Below are positions 22,215 to 34,846 of a DNA stretch of 64,000 bases, piece by piece. The stretch lies in NCBI RefSeq assembly GCF_000350225.1, contig NW_005178949.1:197144-261143 (forward strand), read 5' to 3'. The DNA is from Chondrus crispus. Taxonomy: Eukaryota > Rhodophyta > Florideophyceae > Gigartinales > Gigartinaceae. A program made the translations under genes and the position numbers. The notes beneath the pieces were generated by a model that was not told where the DNA came from, did not search any database, and saw only the letters and a program-made list of their open reading frames with translations. Position 1 is the stretch's first letter. Every line of letters begins with the position of its first letter.

Positions 22215-25200
22215 AGGCGCCTACCTTGCGATCGTACTGGGTCGCCGCTTTCCGGCGTGCCTCCATGCCGTGATTCAACAATCTTGAGTGAGGCTTTTTG
22301 AGATGTTTGGAGGTGCTGTAGCGCTCTCCCATCACGCGGTCCGCCTCGACCTCTCCCCACGCCACAAAAGCCTCGATCCCAAACATCGCCTCAAACGGCG
22401 ACAACTTGGTCGCCTCATGCACTCCCGTGTTGTATCGTAGGCAAGCGAGAGATACATGGAGGTCCCAGTCGTCTTGCCCAGTGCGCACAAAGCAGGCCAA
22501 GTCTTGGGCGAGCGTCCTATTCCGCAGCTATACGCAGCCATTTGCTTGTGGGTGGAACGAAGAGGTCGTGACCCGTTTCGTGCCTAGCTGGTCAGCCATG
22601 CTTGACACCACCTTTCCGATAAAAATGGGACCCCTGTCAGAGAGGAGCGTTTCCATTGCTCCGAATATCGCGACCCACTCATCAAGGATCTTCTTTGCCA
22701 CCGTTTCTGCCTTTTCGTCCGGGATGGGCACTGCACGAGCAAACCGGGTAAACGTGTCAATCATGACTAGGATCTTGACGTTCCCAGCCCGTGTCCGTGG
22801 GGTCACCGTCTGCACATCAACGGCAGCCTGCTGGAACCGGCGACCAGGGTGATAGACCATCATCCGCGCGCCCCTCCGGGGTCTTGCCGCCTTCACTGTG
22901 GTACAAGCCACACATTGTGCAATTCTCTTTCGGACGTCCCTCTTCCACGAAGGCCACCAGAAACGACCCCTCACGCGTGCTTCTGTCCGCCTGAGACCGT
23001 AGTGACCTTTTAAGTGAGAGCCGTGTACGAACTTCAGTACCGCACCTATCAACTGAGGCGGTACCATTAAGCAGTAAGCGTTTCCTGGCCCCCCTGGTGA
23101 GAAGCAGAGCAAGCCGTTTTCGGTCACGCTGTACCTGTCTTGCCCACCTGCTTCGACCCATTCGACAGGGTCGCCAAATTCCTTGAGCTGCGCATCCCGA
23201 AATTGTTCTGCCGTCGACCCTCCCCCCAACGACCCGACGGCCATGACGGTCCCCACCTCCTCCGTTTCCAGGTTACCTTGCTCCGCTGGGTCGATCGGTG
23301 CGAAGCATCGTTGGCACAGCGGTTTCTCGACGGCGTCCCTACTCAGAGTGTCGGGCACTACGAGGGCCAATCCAGGCCCGTACTGTACTGCGAATTCGTA
23401 GTCTTGCACTTCTACTATCCAGCGTGCCAGCCTTCCCCTTGGCTCCTGCAGACTCATTAACCACTTTAGCGAAACAGTGGTCGGTCAGAATTGTGACTTC
23501 CTTCTCCCCATGGAGGTACGGGCGCCATTTTCGAAGTGTGTGGACCACTGCCAAGCACTCCCTTTCTGTCACCGTAAACTTACTCTCTGAATCCGACAGC
23601 TTGCGGCTTGTGAAGGCGATGGGCCGCCATTTTCGATCGCCTTTCTGCTGCGACAATATCTCGCCGAGCCCGTATCCGCTAGCATTGGTCATGACACTTT
23701 TCGCAGCTCCCCTTGGCAGAGATGCCAAAAACTCTGTGTCACTGAGGACCTCCTTCAGATCCTCCCAGGCTGTCCTCTGGCAGCTTCCCCATCTGCAGTC
23801 CCAGTCGCGTATGACTAGATAGGTCCCACGCTTCTTCTTGCGGCTGAAGCCCGTGCCTTTCAGGACTTCGTGCAGCGGCCTTGCGATCTCGGCGAAATGA
23901 TCCACAAATTCCCTAAAGTAGTTACCCAGTCCGAGGAACCGCATCTGCTCTTCACCGTTTCCCGGCTCAACCAGGTCCCTAATCGCCCTCACGTGCGCAG
24001 CTGATGGTTGGATTTCGTCCTTGTTGATGCGGTGACCGAGGATCTCTGCTGTCCGTGCACCGAACTGACACTTGGCGAATTTCAGACGGGCGCCGGCGTC
24101 GAGGAACTGGCGCAGGACGGACTCCAACGATTGAAGGTGGGCCTCCGCGGACTCAGTCCCCAAACTTACGTCATCCATAAAAGCCCATACGCCCCTGCCT
24201 TTTAGATCTCCAAGGATGACGTTGATGATCCTTTGGAAGGCGGCCGGTGCGTTCTTTAATCTTTGGGGGAGTCTAATATATCGTAGGAGCCCCAGGACCA
24301 TCCGCACAGCAGTGTAGTCCTTAGCCCCTCCTCTAGCTCGATCTGAAAAAAACATCCTTGAGGTCGATTGTGGAGAATACTCGCTTGCCGCCCATCCAGT
24401 CCAGGGTGGCGCGGGCGTCCTCCATGGGGTAGTTGTCCGTGATGGTTAATGAGTTCAATCCCCTAAAGTCTGATGTGACTCGCGTTGAACCGTCCTTTTT
24501 TTCACGAACACGTTACAGGCTGCCCATGGAGACGTGGCGCGCTCCACAACCCCGAGCTCCAGTAGCCTCTTCATGGCCTGCCGCTTGGCTTCCTCTTCCT
24601 TCGGCGAGCGCCTCCGAACCGGGCAGCAAACGGGTCGCGCATCGGGGATCAGTTCGATCTTGTGCTTCACCCCCTTGATGCGCGCGAGTCCCTTGAATAC
24701 CGCCCTCTGTCTCGACAAAATCTCGCGAAGAAGCTCTTGCATCTGCTTTGAAGGGTGGAACTCCGACAAGTCTATGTCCGAGATCGCGTCGTCGACTTCC
24801 GCATCGAGGACCGCGGCAGCGAGTTCCGACTGCGGGCCATTAGTATCCTCTCTGCGTACCCTTCCCCGAATTCGTCGCCATTGAACCCATATATTCGCCT
24901 TTTCTGTGGCGAGATTGAGGTCCAGGCCATGTTTCCTCCAAAAGTGGGAGCCCATGAGCACGGTGCTCGGGAGGCTACCAGCGAGGCGCACCGGCTCACA
25001 AAATTCAGTTCGCTACATTGAGAAGCGCAGAACCCCGCGCCCACAGACCGCCATCTCAGGTCCGTCAGCAGCCCTTGCGGAGCACTTATCCGCTGTCCAC
25101 GTGCCGCTGACTGACTGGAACCAGTCCCGGTCAACCCATATCGATCGGGCACCGGTGTCCAGGGGCACCCGCAATGTGCGGCCCCGCACGGTCAAGGCAA

Positions 25201-25566
25201 CCGTTCCGCCCTCTGGTCTCCCCTGTCTGCCCACCTGTACACTTGCACACGCGCTCAGTTGTCTTCCAAGCATTCCCGGGTAAGCTGCCTAGTTTTTTCG
25301 GGGCGGCTGCTCTTCGGTCCTCCTTCCGCCCCGCGTCCCTTCCCCCTGTGACTTCCGTGCGGGTTCCCCTCTGTCCCTTCTCTTCTTCGGACAATGACGT
25401 GCGATGTGCCCCTTTTCGCTACAGTAGTAGCAGGTGGCAGAGGTGAACCTCTCGTCTGTAGAGGTAATCAGGGGAGTCGGGCGAGGAGGTCGGTCGAAGT
25501 TGGCGACGAGCTCCTCACCCTGACCTGCTCCCTCATCCGTCTGCCGGACACGTTCGATTCGGTACC
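22215..25566 (-). pseudogene. element F gag tail and pol, broken and truncated
   Basis: Read on the minus strand from 25566: a CCHC knuckle CYYCSEKGHIARHC (about 25393-25434), a protease with LDTGARSIWV near 25165, and RT (VTSDFRGLNSLTITDNYPM near 24445, FMDD near 24165). RNase H follows with TNASGYG near 23690, where the first catalytic Asp has become Asn. Integrase has a C-x2-C pair near 22920 and D-D-E motifs (AAVDVQT, LLSDRGP, then NGCV followed by a stop near 22530). Frames change near 24360 and 22520. The gene is cut at 22215, inside the integrase C-terminal region, by the truncated LTR of A. Confidence 0.85.
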
Positions 25567-26174
25567 TGTAGCATAAGCGCGGATCAGGATTAGATTTAGA
25601 ATTAGATCGCGCGCGCGATCACACGTGTATTGACAGCGCGCGCGGTCACACGTATTGACGGCGCTACAGTAGCTGAGCATGGTAGCTCAGCACTGTAACG
25701 CGCTACAGTGCAGTACGGACTGTACTGTAGCCCTGTATGATAGACGCGATAGACGCGTAACTGTATATTAAATCACGCGAACCCACGGCGGCGGAGGAAA
25801 GGCAAGCATCGGCTTGGCCAGACCCTCACCGTCGGCTAACCCGGAATGCTTACTCTAACTCGGGGACGCTCTCTTTGTTCGTGTTTTAGAGTAGAAGGAC
25901 ACGGGTAGCGGACGCGTACGTGCGCGTGCGAGCTAGGATCCGCCTCCGCCCGTTGGTACTGGAACGTCACCCAGTACCGCGCCGGGGCGTCGAGGCGTCG
26001 ATCCGCTCTAACTCATACACTAACGCGTTCGCGACCCGACCCGCTCTACCACCGCTACCAGCCCGTGTCCTTCCTCACGCGTTGCTTACTGGACCTTTAT
26101 GTTCTTCTCGCGTTCTACAGGGTCTCTTACGCCGACTGAGCATACCACCCTGTCTTTGAGGTTTTTATGCTACA
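25567..26174 (+). repeat. element B 5' LTR
   Basis: The ends TGTAGCATAA and TTATGCTACA are a 10-bp inverted repeat. Inside are short palindromes such as GCTGAGCATGGTAGCTCAGC near 25670-25690. A candidate primer-binding site (TAGTCTCCCGACATAG) starts two bases after the LTR. Confidence 0.93.
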
Positions 26175-26250
26175 GTAGTCTCCCGACATAGAAAGCCACG
26201 CGATTATCGCGAGAATAATATCATTCCAATCCGCGTCCGCGCGCGTCGAA

Positions 26251-29236
26251 ATGGAAGAAGGAACCGCGAACTCGATTCAGACGGAACCGGTGAATATGGA
26301 GTCAACCGCGCGCCGCGCCTCCGAGTCAGGCGCACTGCGCGCCCCCTTCGGCGGCGGCGCCGCAGGTCTTACCGACCGCGAACCGTCGCCTGGGTTTTCA
26401 GAAGGACGCGCTCGCGCGATGTATGACAGGATGGCAAAATTCATCAAGGACGTCCGGACCTCGCTTCGAATTGACGTCTTGGACGCGGTATATACGCGCT
26501 GTATGGGAGAGCTACGCTCGCTTCGCGAAGGAAGGTTTGACCACGACTCCCAATCTTTGGAGAACCTCCGAGCACTAGTCGACCAGCTACAGAGTCGGGT
26601 AGCGCTCGTCGATGGTTCGCGTCTCGATTCCCCTGTCGAGGACAGGGAAGGCCGCCCTGAGAGGTCGGCCTCATCAAGACCACCTGACGCACAACCTTTC
26701 CCGTCGGCGGAGCAAATACATGCGTTTGCCCATATGGCCACGGAACTCAACTCGACGCGGAGACGCGCTTGCGAGGCGGAACAAAACCCGACCAACAGGT
26801 CGCCCGGAGCCCCTACGAGGGGGCCCGGTGCCACTGTTCCCCCGATTGCGTCAGACGCGCCGGAGTTCCGACCGCCTGGTGCCGGATCCAGTCGGTACGC
26901 AGATGGCCCAAGACCACCAATGGACGTGAATGTCGCGTCCGAAACCCAAGCCCTCCCGTATGTCGCCGGAGACATACGGGGGATGAGACGCATACCGTAC
27001 GCAGACGATCAGGACCGTGGAGGAGCCGCCCGCGGATCAAGAGAACCGATTCTCTCTTTCGATCCTCGTTGGGGCGGCTACCAGCCGATGGACCTCACCG
27101 CGCATCCCGGTCCGGTCGATATCCGAACGCTGCCCGTCACCCCTTTCAGGACGTTGGGACCCGCGGCAACCGGGGTCAAGCCCGTCCATACCATGATACA
27201 GGAGTTCAGCGATGTCGCGAATTACCGCATGTATCTGTTGGACAATACGTCGAGGCTCGTTACCTCGGGAGACGCGGGACGGATCGCGAAATACGTCCAG
27301 CGCTGTTGTGGGATTCGACCCACGATGCGCAGCTTCGACGGCACTGACGCCATTCAGTTACTACTGTTCCTGAAGGATATACGTATCACCTTCAACGCGC
27401 AACACCTAACCGAAGGTGTTGCCGTCCGCGTCTTCGCGCATTTTCTTGAACGCGACGCGGAAAGATTGTATACGAGTTACACCATGCGCGGATTACGCGC
27501 TGGCCAGCTTCACGACGACATAAGCTGGCCTGGTCTCGTCAACCACTTCATCAAACGCTACCTCACGGACGGCGTGTTTGGTGAAGCGTATGATACAGTC
27601 GCGACGGCGCGACAGCATCCCCACGAGACGGAGAACGCGTACGCGGATCGATTGCAGTCCGCCGCATTCCGGTGCACCGCGGTGTTGACCAAACAAGCAC
27701 TCGCGCATTATTTAGTGCGCGGACTAGCCCCGGCGACCCGAGCTGCCGTGGCTGAGACGGTGCAACGACTGCCCGGATCGCAGAAGACAGACGCATCCGC
27801 CGTATAGCGACGGCGGAAGGTACTACATTCCGCTCGCGTCGCGGCCTACCCCTGCGGGATCCGAAACCGGCAGGGAGAGGGGGTCGACCATCGAGGTCGA
27901 ACGCGACAAGTTCACCCGCGACAGCCCTCCATATTGGAGAAGATGAGTGGCAGGCCGACCCTGTCCTCATCGCCCGAGGCATGGAGCAAGGGGGAGGTCG
28001 ACCTCCCACACCGGCGTCAACGCGGTCGATTGGAAGCTTCGCCACCGCGTTCGCGCATACTCCGCGCCTGCCAAGTGGTACGGACCACAAGGTGCAGGAG
28101 CTGGACATTTCGCGTCAAGGAGGGGATCGCATATCGGCAAGCGTCCCCAAGTAAACCGAAGAGGAGACGCGTCACGCGGCATCTTTTGCATCCACAGACG
28201 GTAGCGCGTACGTCTGTTGGCTATGCCGTACGTACGGACATGCCATGTACGCGTGTCCATTCCTGTCGCTCGAGCAACGGATGTTCACCGCGTACAGAAA
28301 TTACAAGTACCAGATGGAGACGCGTCCTGGGATGCGCAACCTCCTCCAGCAATCGGCTCGCGAAGACCGATTTCCGCGTCAAGGGTACCCGAGTCGAGCG
28401 GGTGCGGGCGCCCGCTTCGCTCCCCGCAGTGGCCGGTACCGTTGTAACGAACTCGACCAACGCGGTAGACGCGACTTCCGCCAGGCGGACACGCGATATC
28501 CGCGTCAAGACGGAAGGGGACACCGGGACCGTTCCCGACTCCCGCCGGGGGTACAGAACGAGATAATGTACCTCCAAGACTGGGCAGAGGATACGCATGC
28601 CCTGCCCAGGGAGGGACGCGAAGGAGATCCGGCACCCGCGGCCCCCGCAAATTCTACAACGTCCGGACGTGGTGGATCAAGGCCTCGAAGTATCCGAATA
28701 CTTCGACGAAGCGGCGAGACCGAGATGGACCACGCCCGCGCCCCCACTCGTCGAGGGACATGGAGGCGCTCCAGCTATCGGTAGCGACGCGCTTAGCTCC
28801 GATAGCTCCGATAGCTCAAAAAACGTGTAAAGACGGTTACGTTCGCCCGGTCGCGTGAGCCGTCTTGTCCATATCCCATCGACCCGTCACCGCGAGCCCG
28901 ACAAGGGCACGGGGGATATTTACCGATAATATCCCCCACGCTCCCACGCGAAGACGCCGAGACTCGCGTGATTCCGGCGCAGGAAATAAGGGACGTCGTG
29001 GCTTCCGTATGCCCGACGCCCGAGAAGAAACCCCCAGAGACCCCCGTGGGCTCTAAGCTGCGGGAGGACCGCGAACCGCGCAAGGACGCGACTAGTCGTT
29101 CGGACGTCAACGAACAACAGACGTCCCGCGACCAAGGAAGAAGGACGCGTACACGCGGAAAGAGCCGCCGCCGGCGCCCCAGGCGAAACGACCTCGCGAA
29201 TCGGACCGCGCCGAAGGTTGTCGATGGCGTCATCTG
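26251..29236 (+). pseudogene. element B gag, frameshifted
   Basis: ATG 26251 opens 518 codons to 27807. The capsid-like core (LDNTSRLVTSGDAGRIAKYV near 27236, then RPTMRSFDGTDAIQLL) is closely similar to element C's gag. The frame breaks near 27800. A CCHC knuckle CWLCRTYGHAMYAC sits at 28215-28256 in a second frame that ends at 28784, and basic Arg-rich sequence continues to 29236. There D interrupts the gene. Removing D with a shared TG gives a reading …VDGVIC-LMTSKIYNVLG into the protease region. Confidence 0.82.
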
Positions 29237-29373
29237 CACAGGAAGGTCAAATCAGCCTATCGGAGGCAATAAAAAATCTGCGCAAATATTTTGGTCCGGG
29301 CCAGCAAAAAATGTGTCATAAATGTAGCAACGCTTGTTGATTTCATGTCGCGATTTTGCACATTTTTTACCAA

Positions 29374-29590
29374 TAATGCCATTGGCTGAAAATCGGAATA
29401 GTTATGGCACAGCGTCTCTGCCTGGCCTGTGGCGGTAGATGACTGGCCGGCGCTGCACACGGGTAAGTCTCGCAGTGCCAAACGCCATTGGCTGAGAAGC
29501 AGCATAGTTCTGGCACAGCGGCTCTACCTGGCCTGCGGCGGTAGATGGCTGGCTGGCGCTGTACACGGGCAGGTCTGGCAGGGCCAAACG
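29374..29590. repeat. 106-bp tandem duplication
   Basis: Two units opening GCCATTGGCTGA start at 29378 and 29484; each contains CGGTAGATG and GCCAAACGC. It lies just inside the left end of D and carries no coding signal that I can see. Confidence 0.85.
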
Positions 29591-31203
29591 CTTTTACATT
29601 GATGCAATGATGAGACGGTGATCATCGCTGCATATGCGCAGCCACCGACGACCATGTTTTGCTGCTCCAGGGCAATGAAAATATGACTCCATTCGCAGCT
29701 CCAATGTAGCACTAGACGAAATGCTCCGACCTACTCTCAGTCAATGAAATGTTTGTCCAGTACCTTTCTTGCAAAGATGATGTCACCCCGCTGGTCCAGA
29801 AACGGTCCCATCCCGAAGGATGGAACCGATGGGGGTTCCAGCGGCGTTCACATCACCTTTATTTGTAGCAACAAAAAAGTATTGTTACGGCTACATACAC
29901 TACATCTACCTCGTCCAATTACCAAAATACCGCGGCGATGGTTCACTGCGCTTCCGTTAAATACGACAATTAACGCCAAGAAACGGAACAGTAGAGGTCG
30001 GTTACGGTCACAGTACGTCATGATGGTGGATTAAAATTGTGAGAGACCAAGGAGGGTGTACTGATGGCTTACCTGATCCTGAGTTAGACGACGGGCGGGT
30101 TGACCTGCAGTGAGACAAGGAACGCTGTGAGGCTTGGTCAGAACAGTTCTTCGACAGTTTCAATGTGTTAGAGAATGTGCAAACTTACGTTACAGCTTTG
30201 TAGGTAATCGCAAGACGGCATTGCCTAGAGAAAGCGCTCACTTACCGAACGTCTGCAGCGCACTCGTGTCCCCGCATGAGATTTCAACCGAACACGCAAC
30301 TCGCAGAAAGCAAACTGTCAGAAACGAGGATGCGCGGTGGGTCAGGACTGTGGCAGCAGTGGCGTCACTTACTGTCGATGATATCTTAACCAAACACGCA
30401 ACTCGCAGAATGGAAACTGTTAGAAAAATGGATGCGTGGTGGGTCAGAAATGTGGCAAAAGTGGCGTCACTTACTATGGATGAGATCTCAAACAAACAAG
30501 CAACTCGCAGAAAGCAAACTGTCAGAAACGAGGATGCTTGGTGGGTCAGGACTGTGGCAGAAGTGGCGTGACTTACTGTCGATGAGATCTCAACCAAACA
30601 CACAACTCGCAGAATGGAAACTGTTTGAGAAACGGATGCGTGGTGGGTCAAGACTGTGGGAGAAGTGGCTTCACTTACTGTGTGGATGAGATCTCAAACG
30701 AACAGGCAACTCGCAGAAAGGAAACTGTCAGAAAAGGAGATGCATGGTCGGTCAAGACTGCGGACGAGGGGCGTGCAGATAGTTGAATCTAGTCCTGGAA
30801 CTATATTGCTGCATATATATATGCAGTGCTCAGAAAAACCGGTAGCTGGATATTTCAAACTGTTCATGGGCGCGTGTCAATAGCAGAATATAGGTACTGA
30901 AATCTCAATTTGAAATTACCGAATTCGGTATGGCATGGCTGTCCTTAACGACAGCCATTCATTGAGCTTTTGCATGCGGCATCACATCAAAATGCGAGTA
31001 GGAGCATATCCTTTTTACCGTTTCTATTCATTGAACCAAGCTTTAATATTAACGGCACAACCGTATGCATCGCCAAATGTAACAAAAGACCTTCTTTCGG
31101 CAGTACAGCAGTAAGCTTGCTGAAATCTTGTTAATGCCGAGGTCCATGCCAAACTTCACTGCAGCCCCACTTCCAGTTGCAAACCTGGTCGAAACTGTCA
31201 CAG
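29591..31203. other. non-coding interior of D around the minisatellite
   Basis: Apart from the 102-bp minisatellite at 30297-30760 I recognise no gene. Open frames such as 29744-30034 (plus) resemble nothing known to me. Confidence 0.5.
30297..30760. repeat. 102-bp minisatellite with two alternating unit types
   Basis: The word CAACTCGCAGA recurs at 30297, 30399, 30501, 30603 and 30707. Odd units continue A-AGCAAACTGTCAGAAAC and even ones A-TGGAAACTGTTAGAAAA, so the higher-order period is 204 bp. Because 102 is a multiple of three, repeat frames stay open on both strands, which explains the repetitive ORFs here without implying a protein. Confidence 0.9.
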
Positions 31204-32993
31204 ATGGGGCGTCAAAGCAAGAGTGGTTGGGTTCTTAAAAAACGCGGACCTTATTCAAAGCGTTCCGAAGATGTTGCATCACAAGGGACTACTTCGGATG
31301 GGCACGCACCATCTTCATCTGAACCTCAGCTTGAAAGACATCGAAAAAGAGCAAGGCCATGTAGGCAACTGTCTACAAAGCCAGCTAAACGTCCAGGAGA
31401 TGGGTTCATGTTACTAGACGGTCAGTCAGAATCCTACGCTTCCCTTTTGAAAGACGGGCTTTTAAGCGACCTCCAAGAATACTAAGGCGTCATGCATGAC
31501 GGTGTGGAGGCACTTCCATCAAGTACTCACCCCGAACGAAATGACACGATCCGTTGTGAAGAATGCGAAGGAATTTCTGGATTAGATATTGGATTGAGCG
31601 TTGAGCAGGACAATGCGTACGAAGCTGAGGAGTCTGAGGAGCTGATAGACAGCATGTTCGAAAGCGCTTCTGGTGGAATTCGATTGACCTGGACAAATAT
31701 TGCATCACTGATAACAGCAACTGGGAGCACGCGTCTCAGCGAGACTGCGTATCAGACACTTGCCAACTTTAGGAACTGGAGACCGAATGGAAGGCAGCTC
31801 ACTCTCAAACTGCCAAGTACATCTACTCTGAAGAGACGTGTTAGTTCATTTGCCAAATCCAACTTCTTCGTTCCTTGTCATGTAGAAATGTTTACTGTGG
31901 ATTTGTCGAAGTCTGGGTCGAAGGCTGGCCTTGGAAAGTATACCTCACAGGACAGCGCTCCTACCATGATTGTAAGACCGAGAAACTGGGCGAAACTTGA
32001 CTTTTCAAAAGCAAAATTGCGGGAGATGGTGCAAGGAAGACGGCATGATATGGATCCGTCAAGCGAGATACCGAGGTTCTCGGATATTGAGGGCACTCCA
32101 AAAATCAAGGATAGGGCTGGAAGTCTATCTGTTTATCGGATTCCAACCGAAGATGGTGTGACGGTGAAACTGCGAAAAGAGCTCCTTCTTAACATTACGT
32201 TCGAAACAAGTGACGCGGTGAAGGGCAGATTGATGCAAGCCCAGTTTGCAGTAACGTCCTCAACGAACATGAGATTTGATGCAGTTGTATCTTCCTTCTT
32301 TGTTTACGATGAGCCAAAATGGACAGAACTGCAGGCGGAGTCCAATTCAAAGCGTACCAAAAGGATGAAGATAAAAAGACCAGAATCTCGGGCATTCCTT
32401 CCCAGTGACATGTTCGTCGAACTTGCACTCCCAGGACAGCCAGACGCCGAAGATTCGGAAGAACCAACGCAAACACCCTTCGTTGTGTATAGGATGTGGA
32501 GAAGACAGAACTGTGATGACAACTACGCCACCAGCTTGGTTGTATGTTCTGAAAGAAATGTTTCGAATCTCACTGGCACGAATAGGGGCGTTTACAACCA
32601 GATGTTTGACAAAACCGTAGTGAAACGAGTATCTGCCGATGATAATCCAATGGAGCAGGAGCCATCAGACCTATCGGGCTAACTCCCCCAGGGGTATCTA
32701 CAAACGAGGTACTGGCGGCAGTTATTGATGATATCATTGAGGGGACAGAAAAGAGATTTGAGATGACCACTGCAAAGGAGAGAAGGTTGTTCTTTTTCTC
32801 GATGTCGTCGGGTACGTTGGAGACTATCCTGCAGTGTCCGATCAACTGGGAGGAGATACAGAATCTCAAGCCGTACTGGGTCAGAGAAACCCCGAATTTT
32901 CTTTTATTGGTGCGGCAGTACACAGATTTTTAGAAAAAGGTCTATTTGGTAATTTCACTGGCACCAGAGAGACCGAGTAACGCGGACGCAGCA
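31204..32993 (+). pseudogene. transposase-like gene of element D, broken
   Basis: ATG 31204 starts a basic N-terminus (MGRQSKSGWVLKKRGPYSKR). The frame meets TAA at 31483-31485, continues in phase to 32682, then shifts twice. The last segment, near 32790-32985, reads FLDVVGYVGDYPAVSDQL, a G-D-x-P-A pattern seen in the catalytic region of some large cut-and-paste transposases. No recognised family covers residues 90-490. A DNA-binding transposase of D is the best guess from position between D's inverted ends; the gene could also be an unrelated passenger. Confidence 0.5.
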
Positions 32994-32999
32994 AAATTG

Positions 33000-33630
33000 A
33001 TGGGGAATGGTGAGGAGTTGACGCATTTTGGGGAGGGGCCTTCGTGCGCCTTTGAAACCGCAGGTGCTGCAGCTTCGCTTGTTCCTTGTTTTCGGCTGTT
33101 GGAAACGTGATATCCCTGTTTCGGGTTCTCCAGGTACGAACAGCGTCCGGGGAGGGCATATTGTCCTTCGTCTGAAAAACGCGTCGACCATCATTGGCAA
33201 TGCGAGCCATGATACCTCGCAATGTATAATTGTTAATTGCGAATCCCCCGGAGGCAGTATATTTAATGCGCTGCTTAATGATTTTGTCCTCGTCTGCTTT
33301 GATGACACGGGGGGCTCCGGGACGGTTGTTGGCTGGGTCAAGAAGGCGGGACAGTTTGTCGTCGTCCTTGGTCTTGAGACATTTTTTAATCGGTCTGCTG
33401 TCCCACGACTGATGGCTGTGAGGCGAACCACATCCGCAACCTTTTTTCCCATCTTCAATAAATTTACCGCTGGCTGCCGTTTGTCTTTGGCCCTTGCGTC
33501 CCGTCTGTCCCTTGCTTGGCGCGCGCTTCCTGACGACGCATTCCAATCGACATCGGAGGGGGCGTGAATTGTGCCTAACTGGAGCCCAATCCCGGGAGCA
33601 CGACGAGAAGGTGTTTGATCGTGGATCAAT
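33000..33630 (-). pseudogene. pogo-like transposase N-terminal fragment
   Basis: On the minus strand, KLSRLLDPANNRPGAPRV and the following 90 residues (…TASGGFAINNYTL…SPDAVRTWRTRNRDI) align with the N-terminal half of the transposase at 5014-5601 (LAKLLDPGKHFAGRRTV…). A frame change near 33400 separates an HTH-like stretch (VRLTAISRGTADRLKNV) from the rest. The catalytic part is absent. It sits head-to-head with the D transposase-like gene. Confidence 0.72.
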
Positions 33631-33865
33631 TACTACTGTTTGGCCTTTAACGGTGCTGTGTGCCCGCCATTTTTTCGGCGGGACGGGGAGAAGCGAGGAG
33701 GTAACATTTCGGGAAACTGGAGGCCTGTCTCGTGAACATGACGAGAAAGTGTTTGATCGTGGATCAAATACTACTGTTTGGCCTTTAACGGTGTTGTGTG
33801 CCCGCTATTTTCTTTTTTGGCGGGACGGGGAGAGGCGCGGAGGTAACATTGCGGGAAACTGTAGA
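33597..33865. repeat. tandem duplication of about 133-138 bp
   Basis: Two units share GTTTGATCGTGGATCAA, TACTACTGTTTGGCCTTTAA and a GGCGGGACGGGGAGA tail. The second differs mainly in a poly-T expansion. No function is apparent. Confidence 0.88.
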
Positions 33866-34074
33866 CGAGGTGAACGCTTAGGCCCCGGAGCGTTTCCCTG
33901 GAGTCCAGGGATGAACCACTGTACCCATTGTCGGCACTGGCAGCAACGAGAACTGAATAACCAAATTAGCCTTTTTTACCAAATAATGCTTTTAGGGAAG
34001 GGTATACCGAGCAGGCCTGCTTGCGCAAGCAAGTTTCTCTGGTATGACATGTAATGGCCGTTGCAAGAAAATAT

Positions 34075-34182
34075 TTACAAAAGCTGTATGGCTGGCCAGC
34101 CATACTGGAACTAGATTCGTTTTTGTTAATTTTTTTTAGAGGTTGATTCTAGTATGGGTGGCCACCCATACAGCTTTTGTAG
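34075..34182. repeat. foldback hairpin with palindromic arms
   Basis: The left arm TACAAAAGCTGTATGG… (34075) and the right arm …CCATACAGCTTTTGTA (ending 34182) are inverted copies with a 6-bp gap. Each arm is itself a palindrome (TATGGCTGGCCAGCCATA; TATGGGTGGCCACCCATA). The T-rich loop spans about 34120-34143. It looks like a short foldback or MITE-type insert. Confidence 0.85.
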
Positions 34183-34206
34183 ATCTTGTCGCGCGACAAA
34201 CACATC

Positions 34207-34333
34207 ACACGTGTGCACCCAAATGCAATGTATTACACGTGTGGATCGATATGCAATGTTTTACACGTGGCGACCAAAATGCAATGTATTACACGAGGTG
34301 ACCAAAACGCAATTTTTTACACGTGGCGACAAG
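34207..34333. repeat. 28-bp tandem repeat, about 4.5 copies
   Basis: Units beginning ACACGTG start at 34207, 34235, 34263, 34291 and 34319, each containing ATGCAATGTATT or a close variant. The array directly follows the foldback hairpin. Confidence 0.9.
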
Positions 34334-34372
34334 CTGGTGGATGATGATTGGCCGATTATGATACGGAATCGT

Positions 34373-34686
34373 ATACAGTGCCTCCTACGATATAGTGCTA
34401 TAGCGTGACATACCTCTAGCTATTGCACTATTGGGGGGATGGCACTACATAAAGGAGGCTCAAATACATATATTTGAGGACAAAGCACACTGCTAACACA
34501 AACACAACAAAGCCTGCATAACACAACATCCTTTGGTCAGGGTCTTCTTTAAGACAGCATGGACAGCTGCACTGCGTACTGAACCATGCTGCATGATACA
34601 CGTGTGAGCTTGTGATAACCTGTGCCAGAGGGCAAGCCATAGCACTATATAGAGGGAAGCACTACTAAAGTAGGCACTATTGAGCG
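34373..34686. repeat. MITE-like repeat G, left copy
   Basis: It begins ACAGTGCCTCCTACGATATA and ends with an imperfect inverted counterpart (…CATAGCACTATATAG…AGTAGGCACT). Its first 145 bp recur almost unchanged at 36451-36592 in direct orientation, so the Uma2-like gene lies between two copies. TACATAAAGG in this copy is TATATAAAGG in the other, which could act as a TATA box. Confidence 0.75.
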
Positions 34687-34846
34687 ACCCCGCCCTGTAA
34701 CCTATACCGGTCCGTTCTGCCCAGAGAAAAAACCCCTACTTCGCCTGGATACATTGTAAGTTTGCAACGTGTACGGATGTTCACACACACCCGAACACGT
34801 GCAAGGCCCAGCAAGAGTACCTTCCTAGTAAACCTTTTAGAAACTT

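Noticed and set aside
30134-30651. Repetitive ORFs on both strands in D
   Set aside because: They are produced by a 102-bp tandem repeat, a multiple of three, that stays open in several frames.
34207-34333. CRISPR-like array
   Set aside because: The 28-bp units are directly adjacent without unique spacers, and the setting is eukaryotic.
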